A DNA stretch of 12,921 bases, taken from contig DRLW01000681.1 of assembly GCA_011375275.1 (NCBI GenBank), positions 1-12,921 of the forward strand, read 5' to 3'. Each line of letters begins with the position of its first letter. Position 1 is the first letter of the stretch. Shown here piece by piece: positions 6,825 to 12,921 of the stretch. The notes under the pieces were generated by a model. The model was not told where the DNA came from and did no database searches. It was given only the letters and a program-made list of their open reading frames with translations. This stretch comes from Bacteroidota bacterium (lineage in GTDB: Bacteria > Zhuqueibacterota > Zhuqueibacteria > Zhuqueibacterales > Geothermadaptataceae). Position numbers and translations under genes: made by a program.

Positions 6825-6874
6825 AAAAATCGCAGAGGTCTGCTGCCTGGCGGTAGCAAGTCTCTGCGATTTTT
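6825..6874. terminator. Strong bidirectional intrinsic terminator
   Basis: AAAAATCGCAGAG (6825-6837) is perfectly complementary to CTCTGCGATTTTT (6862-6874), and an inner stem TGCTGCC/GGTAGCA (one G.U) closes around TGGC. The GC-rich core with A-tract on one side and T-tract on the other is a classic rho-independent terminator in both directions. It ends the orphan gene on the plus strand. Confidence 0.92.
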
Positions 6875-7301
6875 GCTTTGTACCCGATCGCATCTGAGTG
6901 TAGCACGGCCAGGACGATGATGCCAGACCGCTTCCTGCCTTCCCTGCTGATTTCCTGCTATGTTACGGCATACACAACCTGATGATCAACACAAAAAACA
7001 GTCTTACGGACATGACCTCATCGCCTGCCATCTGCAGTCCGGTGCTGCGGCAGCGTGCTGTTGTTTCCTCCCTGATGCTGTCTTCCTCACAAGCGGCCGC
7101 AGAGGAGCGCTCGGCTCCCCGGCAGAATGCTGCAACCGAACATTTTCCCCGGCTTTCAGCTCGCTCAACCTGAAGCATCGCCGAAGCCTTTCCCCATCTG
7201 CTGGTATCCCCTCAGCATAGCTTTTCACAATCCCCGGGGACACACATAAACTGACCAGCCTTCCCTTCTTTAAAACTCAGGATGGCGGATCGTACAGCAG
7301 G
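6875..7301. other. Gene-free region between terminator and propeller gene
   Basis: About 430 bases with only short overlapping open frames in several frames, none with a ribosome binding site or recognisable product. No tRNA, rRNA or ordered repeat seen. It is the 3' flank of the first propeller gene on the minus strand, and no clear terminator for that gene was found in it. Confidence 0.55.
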
Positions 7302-9443
7302 TTATTTCAGCAACAGCATTTTTCTCACCAACGTGCCGCTGTTCTCTGTTTCGAGCTGGTAGAAATACGTTCCGCTCGGCACGACCCGGCCCTGCGTGTT
7401 GCGCCCGTTCCAGGCAACCGTATTCCAGCCTGCAGCCCGATAGCCGTCGATGAGTGTGGCCACCTCACGGCCCAGGCTGTCATAGATGCGCAGACGGACT
7501 CTGTCAGACTGCTCCAGAGTGAAGCTGATCGAGGTTGAGGGATTGAACGGATTGGGATAGTTCTGCTGCAACGTAAAGCCCCCGGGTATGGCGGAGCTGC
7601 CCGTGCGATCTACACTGGTCACCACAGCGAAATCACCGCTGTAGATTCCGGAGCCGAACGAGCCGGCATAGGCCCGGCCATTGGTGCCGAACAGAACCGA
7701 GCTGATGCGGTAAACTTCCAGCCCGCTCTTCATGTTCTCCCAGTTGTAGCCGTTGTCTTTTGAGCTGAATACCCCGTTGCTGAGCGTACCGATGAGAATT
7801 TCGTCGCCCGGGGCTATGGCTATGCTGAAGATGCTTTTGTCATTGATGCCATTGTTCGCTTCCTGCCAGCTCTCACCGCCGTCTTTAGAGCGGTACAGAC
7901 CTTTGCCGGCTAAGCTGGTGAACAGATGCCCCTGGCTGTTGATCGCGAGTGTGTACGGGTTTATACTTTCCAGCCCGTTGTTAACCTCTGTCCAGGCCGT
8001 GTCTGCCGGCTGGCGACGAAAAATACCACCGCCCCAGACTGCGGCGTACAGATTCCCTTCCGGCATACCGGCAACGGCGCGCACGTTTTTCGAGGTCAGG
8101 CCTTCGCTCATTTCCTCCCAGGTATCACCGCCATCCTCCGAACGAAACACGCCCCGGCCCTGGTGGCCGGCGTAGAGAATGCCGTTGATCTCGGCCAGAG
8201 AAATGACCATTGCTGAGGCGATCCCGTTATCGCTTTTTTCCCAGCTCAAACCTTTATCCTGTGAACGAAACACACCTGTACCCTGAAAACTGACCCAGAC
8301 GGTACCACCATCTGTGACCATTACAGCCCGGGTCAAGCTACCGCTCAGGCCTCTGGTTCTTTTCCACGTTACCCCCTCATCGTCGCTGAAAAACAGACCG
8401 CTGACCTCTGTTCCGGCGAAAAGGATGCCCTCGGTATGGACGGCCATAGCAACGACTTTCGAAACGACATACCCCTCGGTAAACAGGAGCCAGGTGGCAG
8501 CATCATCCTCTGATCGGTACACGCCATTGTCTGAAGCGAGGAACTGAGTACCATCCGGTGCGATGGCCATGTCCCAGACCCGGAACGTCTGCAGACCGCT
8601 GCCTGTAGTTTCCCACACGTTGTTGACGGCATCAAAGCGCAGCACACCGCCACTCAGAGAGGTGCCGTACATCGTGCCGTCTTCATGCAGCAAAATAGAT
8701 GTGAAGTAAGTTCTGTTCTGCCCGCCGTCCAGGCGCTGCCACGTGGTGTCCCCGCTGCTGAGTTTGAACGTACCCTGAGATGTGGCCAGGAGCATATCGC
8801 CATCACCGGTGGGAGTAAAGTCAGTCCCTCGGGCTCTCCCCAGGCCATCATTGACTGAGCGCCAGAGGCTGTCGCCTGCGGCATAGCGGTACACCCCATC
8901 GCGCGAGGTAGCGGTGAACAGGTCGCCCCGGCTGCTGATGCCGACTGCAAAGCTCTGCGGCTTCGGCAGACCTTCGTTCATCACCTGCCAGTTCTGGCCG
9001 GCGTCGGTCGATTTGTGCACGCCGCCGCTGGTGGTTGCGGCATACAGCTCACCCGCACTATCTTCGACCAGGTCCTGCATCGAGGTGTTGATCATTCCGG
9101 TGCTGCGGCGAAGCCAGGTGCTGCCATCATTGCTGAGCACAAAGACACCGCCGCCATAAGTTGCTGCGAAAACGTCGCCGGTCTGGCTTACCAGAAGTTT
9201 GTTGATGATATAAGGGCCGATACCATCATTCAGCGCTGTCCAGCTCGTGCCGCCGTCTTCGGAGCGGAACACGCCTCGTATGCTTCCGGCATAGACGACG
9301 CCGTTACTGTCCACAGCTATGGTCTTGCTCGTGCCGCCTTCCGGGCCGTTGAGAGGCGTCCAGACAGGATCCTGCGCCATGGTGTGCGTCACCATGAGCA
9401 GAGAAACCAGAAAAAAATTCAGTACATGTAAATGGGTTTTCAT
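7302..9443 (-). CDS. Secreted 14-repeat Asp-box beta-propeller protein with T9SS type A sorting domain (copy 1)
   Basis: Protein of 713 residues. An N-terminal signal peptide (about 1-24, ending THTMAQ) leads into a run of 14 repeats of about 40-45 residues. Most carry an Asp-box/BNR motif ending in Trp, for example SEDGGTSW, STDAGQNW, SEDDAATW, SDDEGVTW, SQDKGLSW, SEDGGDTW, SKDGGESW and SKDNGYNW. Fourteen repeats suggest two seven-bladed propellers, as in GH74-type proteins, but no catalytic assignment is possible. Residues 626-713 are a T9SS sorting domain: QQNYPNPFNPS, RIYDSLGREVATLI, SGTYFYQLE and a final VRKMLLLK. The product should cross the outer membrane and be surface-attached or released. 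The frame is open back to 9602, but the signal peptide and AGGGA seven bases upstream fix the start at ATG 9443. It is a tandem paralogue of the next gene upstream. Role could be adhesion or glycan binding; this is inference. Confidence 0.9.
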   Translation of the reverse strand: MKTHLHVLNFFLVSLLMVTHTMAQDPVWTPLNGPEGGTSKTIAVDSNGVVYAGSIRGVFRSEDGGTSWTALNDGIGPYIINKLLVSQTGDVFAATYGGGVFVLSNDGSTWLRRSTGMINTSMQDLVEDSAGELYAATTSGGVHKSTDAGQNWQVMNEGLPKPQSFAVGISSRGDLFTATSRDGVYRYAAGDSLWRSVNDGLGRARGTDFTPTGDGDMLLATSQGTFKLSSGDTTWQRLDGGQNRTYFTSILLHEDGTMYGTSLSGGVLRFDAVNNVWETTGSGLQTFRVWDMAIAPDGTQFLASDNGVYRSEDDAATWLLFTEGYVVSKVVAMAVHTEGILFAGTEVSGLFFSDDEGVTWKRTRGLSGSLTRAVMVTDGGTVWVSFQGTGVFRSQDKGLSWEKSDNGIASAMVISLAEINGILYAGHQGRGVFRSEDGGDTWEEMSEGLTSKNVRAVAGMPEGNLYAAVWGGGIFRRQPADTAWTEVNNGLESINPYTLAINSQGHLFTSLAGKGLYRSKDGGESWQEANNGINDKSIFSIAIAPGDEILIGTLSNGVFSSKDNGYNWENMKSGLEVYRISSVLFGTNGRAYAGSFGSGIYSGDFAVVTSVDRTGSSAIPGGFTLQQNYPNPFNPSTSISFTLEQSDRVRLRIYDSLGREVATLIDGYRAAGWNTVAWNGRNTQGRVVPSGTYFYQLETENSGTLVRKMLLLK

Positions 9444-9573
9444 AATTGTATCCCTTTTTATTTTGGTGGATTGACTGTTAACCGGAAAACGTAGCAATAA
9501 ATCCAACCACATACTTGCCGGCTCGGGACAAGTTTTTGCGCATAAGGGACACAACACGGAAATACCAGGCTCA

Positions 9574-9607
9574 GGAGTGCACTGTACACAGAGGCACAGC
9601 ACACTCC
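9574..9607. other. Hairpin in the spacer between the two propeller genes
   Basis: GGAGTGCACTG (9574-9584) can pair with CAGCACACTCC (9597-9607) as an 11-bp stem with two wobble-type positions, leaving a 12-base loop. It lies 26 bases beyond the stop codon of the upstream paralogue. No T-tract follows on the minus strand. It may stabilise the upstream gene's 3' end or partly attenuate readthrough into the second gene; the structure is visible, the role is inferred. Confidence 0.4.
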
Positions 9608-9632
9608 CGGGCCGGCTGCAGCATCGTACCGG

Positions 9633-11771
9633 TTATTTCAACAGGATCATTTTTTTCGCCGGACTGACTTGTGAGCTGGTTTCGATTTTATAAAAATAGG
9701 TGCCGCTGGAAACAGGACGACCGTCGCGGTCCAAACCATTCCAGACCACGCTGTGCTCTCCTGCAGCCTGCCGGTTTCCGAGCAGAGAAGCTATTTCACG
9801 GCCGCGGACGTCGTAGATGCGCAGAGTCACAGGCCCTGCCTGCTGCAGCGAGAAACGAATCGTCGTCGAGGGGTTGAACGGATTGGGATAGTTCTGCTGC
9901 AGGCTGAAGAGAGACGGTACGGCCCCGGTCTGTGTTGCCACCGAGGTGGTCAGGCGGGAAATAGTACTGGTGAAAATGCCTGCGCCTGAAGTGGCGACAA
10001 AGACCTGCCCATCCTGACCGAACTCAAAATCAAAAAAACCGAAAGACCATGTGCCGCTGGTAATATCTATCCAGCTATTGCCGTTGTCTTCGGAGAGGTA
10101 GAGTCCGCGAGTCGTCGAACCGAGAAAAATCTCACCTGTCGGCGCGAAGTCGATGACGCCGATGGTAGTATTGCCCAGCCCTGTGTTGATTGCTTCCCAG
10201 TTATCGCCGTTGTCGCTGGAGCGATATATACCCTTGCCACTGATGCTGACAAAAACTTCACCCGAAGAACTGACGGCAAGTGTATTAACTGAAGCAGACG
10301 GCAGGTTATTGGTGACGTTAGTCCAGACCGTATCGCCACTCACTGCACGAAACACGCCGCCTGCCGATACTCCTGCGAACACATAATCCCCCGGCGAGTC
10401 AACGACGCCACGCATCGTCGTTCTTGTCAGGCCGTTGTTCATCGGCATCCAGGAATCGCCACCGTCCAGTGAACGAAAGACACCTCGGGTCAGGTTACCC
10501 GCATAGAGTATGCCGTCTTTTTCTGCAAGATAAGTATAATGGCCGGGGGGCAGTCCATCGTTGGCATTTTCCCAGCTTACTCCCCCGTCCCTGGAACGCA
10601 TCATGCCGTGGGTGAGCATCGCCACGTATGCCGTACCGTCTGAAGCGATCAGGAGATCATTCACCAGCCCCATGGGCAGGACATCGTCGATCAGCTGCCA
10701 GTTCATGCCGTTGTCCTCGCTGCGGTAGAGACCGTTTGTCTTCGAGCCGGCGAGCATGACACCATTCTCGAAACGGCCGATACTGTTGACTGTGGAAACA
10801 ATCATATTACGAACAGACAGTTGCCAGCTTCCCCCCTGATCACCAGAACGATGGACGCCATGACTCGTTGCCAGCAACAGACCGCCCTTGCCGTCAGAGA
10901 TGATATCCCAGCCTTCGCTCGCAGAAATACCGTTGTTGATCGTCTCCCAGTTTTCTGTGCCCGAATTATAGCGAGCGATAACTTTGCCAATGGTTGTAGC
11001 GTAGAGCGTTCCATCAGCATCGAAATAAACCGAGGTCGTGTTCCCGGGTGAACCGTTGCCGTTGAGATCCTGCCAGGTGCTGTCTCCGTCGCTGAGTTTG
11101 AACACGCCGGAGCTCGTTGCGGCCGCCAAATCACCGGCATCGTTCAAAGCCATATCCAGACTCCGGCCCCGGCCCATTCCGTTATTCCAGGGTTGCCATC
11201 CTGAGCCGCCGGCAGCATAACGATAGATGCCTTTCTGGATCGTACCGGCGAAGATATTGCCGTTATTATCGATGCCGACAGAATAGATAGGGCCAGAAGG
11301 TTCGTCCCCTGTGAGCAGCTCCCACGTATCTCCGTCCACCAGACGGTAAACCCCGCTGACCGTACCGATACAGATATCTCCTGCCTTGTTTTCTGCTATT
11401 TTTAAAATGCTCGCGGTCTGCAGACCGGTATTTTTCTCTTCCCAGCTCACACCATCACCCGCCAGGCTGAAAACGCCGCTGGTCGTGGCAGCCAGGACTT
11501 CACCGGAGCGGGTGACCAGCAGGTCGTTGATCCGCGGATTGTCAATCCCCTGATTGATGTTTTCCCAGCTTTCGCCACCATCGGTTGAGCGGAGTACTGA
11601 GGCATAAGCACCGGCGTATATCGTGCCATCTGCTGTGATCTCAAGACTGCTGACACGGCCGCCCTCAGGACCGTTGGTTTGTTGCCACAACGGTCCCTGA
11701 GCCTGAAGGACGGATACTGCAACGAACAGCAGAGTGAAAATGAAAGGATAAATTTTGAAGAGTTTTTTCAT
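9633..11771 (-). CDS. Secreted 14-repeat Asp-box beta-propeller protein with T9SS type A sorting domain (copy 2)
   Basis: Protein of 712 residues, the same architecture and almost the same length as its neighbour. It has a signal peptide (about 1-25, MKKLFKIYPFIFTLLF to VLQAQ) and 14 repeats with motifs such as STDGGESW, SEDNGMNW, SRDGGVSW, SLDGGDSW, SSDNGDNW and SEDNGNSW. A C-terminal T9SS sorting domain follows (QQNYPNPFNPST, RIYDVRGREIASLL, SGTYFYKIE, KKMILLK). Blades 4, 5, 6 and 11 lack the canonical Asp box in both proteins (here YAAGGSGW, LSDGDSTW, YNSGTENW, RAVSGDTVW), so the two genes come from duplication of a complete ancestor. GGAGG at 11778-11782 lies six bases before ATG 11771. 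It may be co-transcribed with the downstream copy across 189 bases. The IS66 remnant begins about 90 bases upstream. Ligand unknown. Confidence 0.9.
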   Translation of the reverse strand: MKKLFKIYPFIFTLLFVAVSVLQAQGPLWQQTNGPEGGRVSSLEITADGTIYAGAYASVLRSTDGGESWENINQGIDNPRINDLLVTRSGEVLAATTSGVFSLAGDGVSWEEKNTGLQTASILKIAENKAGDICIGTVSGVYRLVDGDTWELLTGDEPSGPIYSVGIDNNGNIFAGTIQKGIYRYAAGGSGWQPWNNGMGRGRSLDMALNDAGDLAAATSSGVFKLSDGDSTWQDLNGNGSPGNTTSVYFDADGTLYATTIGKVIARYNSGTENWETINNGISASEGWDIISDGKGGLLLATSHGVHRSGDQGGSWQLSVRNMIVSTVNSIGRFENGVMLAGSKTNGLYRSEDNGMNWQLIDDVLPMGLVNDLLIASDGTAYVAMLTHGMMRSRDGGVSWENANDGLPPGHYTYLAEKDGILYAGNLTRGVFRSLDGGDSWMPMNNGLTRTTMRGVVDSPGDYVFAGVSAGGVFRAVSGDTVWTNVTNNLPSASVNTLAVSSSGEVFVSISGKGIYRSSDNGDNWEAINTGLGNTTIGVIDFAPTGEIFLGSTTRGLYLSEDNGNSWIDITSGTWSFGFFDFEFGQDGQVFVATSGAGIFTSTISRLTTSVATQTGAVPSLFSLQQNYPNPFNPSTTIRFSLQQAGPVTLRIYDVRGREIASLLGNRQAAGEHSVVWNGLDRDGRPVSSGTYFYKIETSSQVSPAKKMILLK

Positions 11772-11777
11772 CGAGTT

Positions 11778-11782
11778 CCTCC
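11778..11782 (-). promoter_or_regulatory. Consensus ribosome binding site of propeller copy 2
   Basis: GGAGG on the minus strand, six bases before ATG 11771. It is closer to consensus than the AGGGA of copy 1, suggesting the upstream copy is translated at least as well. Confidence 0.75.
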
Positions 11783-11860
11783 ATGATTTAGTGAGTTTGG
11801 GTGATCGTATCCGTCCGGCAAACTACAGCTTGTTTTTTTCTGTGGCTTCCGGGGGTCAGT

Positions 11861-12249
11861 TTAGTGGGAGGGTTGGGCGAGGTCTTTGTGCGGATAGTCC
11901 GCGATGCAGGTGAGCACATCTCGGAGCCGGGCCAAGGGCTCAATGCTTCACTGTTTGTCCTTGGTCAACAGCGGGTACAGCATCGTTGCCCGTTCTGCTC
12001 TTTCGTGCGGTTCGGCGGAAAGGTAGTTTTTCCGCCCAGCGCCATTGGGCGATGGCGTTTGCAACTTCCTGCAAGCTTCGCTTTTCAACGAGATTATTGT
12101 CAATCTCTCGACCTGCCTGAGTCGACATAGCGCACCAGCTCGTCCCAGCGCTTCAGAGCATAAATGGTCCCCTGGCCGATTCTGCTGTCAGCCGGGACAA
12201 AGCCCTCGTGCTTCTGGTCGAAGATCAGGTGTTTCAGATTGGCGAGCTC
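11861..12249 (-). pseudogene. Frameshifted C-terminal remnant of an IS66-family transposase (TnpC)
   Basis: On the minus strand, pieces of the conserved IS66 TnpC C-terminus follow each other in the right order but in different frames. Bases 12249 to about 12115 give IYALKRWDELVRYVDSG. A shift then gives REIDNNLVEK (family pattern: RY-D-G-EIDNN-VE). Another gives GRKNYLSAEPHERAERA followed by TMLYPLL (pattern: LGRKNYLFAGSHEAGERAAMLYSLL). A last frame gives LRDVLTCIADYP and ends with TAA at 11861-11863. At least three or four frameshifts are needed, plus an apparent 24-base insertion after NNLVE. Intact TnpC is about 500 residues, so only about the last quarter survives, and the catalytic centre upstream is gone. 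No tnpA/tnpB or confident terminal inverted repeat was found. It is an inactive relic of a past insertion upstream of the propeller genes. Confidence 0.85.
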
Positions 12250-12842
12250 CTACTCCCGATAAGTGGTTATGAAACAAAGCAGAACATTCTCAGAATGCAA
12301 CAACCCGTAGTGCGCAACGAGCTCTGCATAGGTCGAGATTTTGTCAACGCTTGTTTTCTTAGCTCCAATTATAAGCAGTCTCTTACAAAAAAACATCGTT
12401 TTTTTTAAAATAAGGATGATTTTTTCCAGCCTCCGGATGGCTGCCTGTGAGCAGGGAGAATCTGAAAGCGCGAGCGGCGTTTTACCGAGGTGTATTCGCT
12501 GCCGGAGATGGGCACGATCAGACCGCAGACGCTCTGCATGCGGCTTGTTGCTGCGACGCGATTGGGCACAAAGCCGCCCGGGTGCCGGAATCTGGCGAGC
12601 CAGAGCAATTCCGGCGCTCCGACCGGAATAACACGGTGAGGGCGGAAGGTGGCGTGCAGCCCAGGAGAGCGGTGTGACCAGATGAGCTGTTTGTAGTGCA
12701 CGCTTCAGCGTGCCTGTGGCCAGCGGTATCTCCCTGCGCTGGTGCATGCCGCAGGAGCGGCAACAGGGGCGTCACACCGCAGGAGCGGTGTGACGAGAAA
12801 AACTAAAAAAACTCTGCGCGAGAAAAAGGATGTACACCGGCA
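12250..12842. other. Gene-free, probably decayed accessory stretch
   Basis: About 590 bases between the IS66 remnant and the AraC-type gene. It starts with an AT-rich part (about 12340-12425, with homopolymer runs of A and T), then a GC-rich part (about 12430-12660) with long open frames in several frames but no recognisable product, then a palindrome cluster (12664-12794). The mixed base composition suggests several inserted or decayed pieces. None of the open frames has a convincing ribosome binding site or family motif. Confidence 0.5.
12664..12794. repeat. Cluster of palindromic repeats distinct from the BIME array
   Basis: Four hairpins lie within about 100 bases: GCACGC/GCGTGC with TTCA loop (12698-12713), preceded by GTAGT (12693-12697); CCAGCG/CGCTGG (12720-12742, 11-base loop); TGCCGC/GCGGCA with AGGA loop (12747-12762); and a perfect 10-bp stem GTCACACCGC/GCGGTGTGAC with AGGA loop (12771-12794). 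GCGGTGTGAC also occurs at 12669-12678 after a similar AGGAGA, so the cluster is bounded by related copies. The GTAG foot before a hairpin again resembles REP elements. The structures are visible; their mobility is inferred. Confidence 0.7.
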
Positions 12843-12921
12843 TCAAACCTCCGACGGCAACACCCCGAATTGCTTTTTGAAAGCTGTGGTAAAATAGGAC
12901 AGGCTGCCGAATCCAACCTGA
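12843..12921 (-). CDS. AraC/XylS-family transcriptional regulator, extreme C-terminus (rest outside window)
   Basis: The minus-strand frame entering from the right edge encodes 25 residues, QVGFGSLSYFTTAFKKQFG then VLPSEV, and stops with TGA at 12843-12845. This is the second helix-turn-helix of AraC-family regulators (consensus VGF-d-sYF-r-FKk-fG--Ps). The stop comes directly after the motif where many members continue with a few residues such as YR. The ligand domain and identity are off the window. Being transcribed leftward, it points towards the IS66 relic and propeller genes, but the decayed region between makes co-regulation uncertain. Confidence 0.88.
   Translation of the reverse strand, partial: QVGFGSLSYFTTAFKKQFGVLPSEV

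Noticed and set aside
9444..9602. N-terminal extension of propeller copy 1 to 9602
   Set aside because: It lacks a ribosome binding site, contains the intergenic hairpin, and would bury the clear signal peptide that starts at 9443.
11801..12130. 109-codon plus-strand frame
   Set aside because: It is antisense to the IS66 transposase remnant, whose conserved motifs are on the minus strand.
12405..12701. 98-codon minus-strand frame with a fairly stop-poor GC-rich segment (GAPELLWLARFRHPGGF)
   Set aside because: I could not match it to any family, and other frames are equally open. It may be a coding relic but cannot be supported.
12253..12747. 165-codon minus-strand frame after the palindrome cluster
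   Set aside because: It spans the hairpin cluster and AT-rich homopolymer runs and shows no family motif or ribosome binding site. Its stop lies directly in front of the IS66 fragment in the same frame, but its own residues do not resemble TnpC.

Overview
The window looks like a chromosomal segment from a Gram-negative bacterium of the wider FCB group (a Bacteroidota relative such as a Calditrichota- or KSB1-like lineage). The main reason is that two secreted beta-propeller proteins end in a type IX secretion (T9SS type A) sorting domain with the NYPNPFNP signature. Purine-rich ribosome binding sites precede most genes. The phylum is inferred from protein style, not from a marker gene.

Layout, left to right. 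The 3' part of tag (3-methyladenine DNA glycosylase I, +) meets tail-to-tail a large membrane-anchored M28 zinc peptidase (-). Upstream of the peptidase on the same strand lies an unrecognised membrane protein (-). A divergent intergenic region follows. It holds a well-preserved array of five REP palindromes in alternating orientation (a BIME-like element), each a GTAG-type tetranucleotide, an 8-bp stem and a GCAA loop. Next come an exported metallo-beta-lactamase-fold hydrolase (+), a YvlD-like four-helix membrane protein (+), and a 116-residue orphan gene (+) closed by a very strong bidirectional terminator.

The right half is dominated by two tandem paralogous genes (-) for secreted proteins of 713 and 712 residues. 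Each is a signal peptide, 14 Asp-box/BNR-like repeats (probably two seven-bladed propellers) and a T9SS sorting domain. Upstream of them is an accessory, decaying stretch: a frameshifted C-terminal remnant of an IS66-family transposase, a gene-free stretch with a second and different palindrome cluster, and at the very edge the last 25 codons of an AraC-family regulator (-).

No complete multi-gene defence or biosynthetic system is visible. The least ordinary elements are the BIME array with compensatory stem changes, the second palindrome cluster, the twin 14-repeat secreted propellers with matching degenerate blades, and the autonomous orphan gene. Several starts were moved downstream from the longest open frame because the ribosome binding site or signal peptide decides the start.
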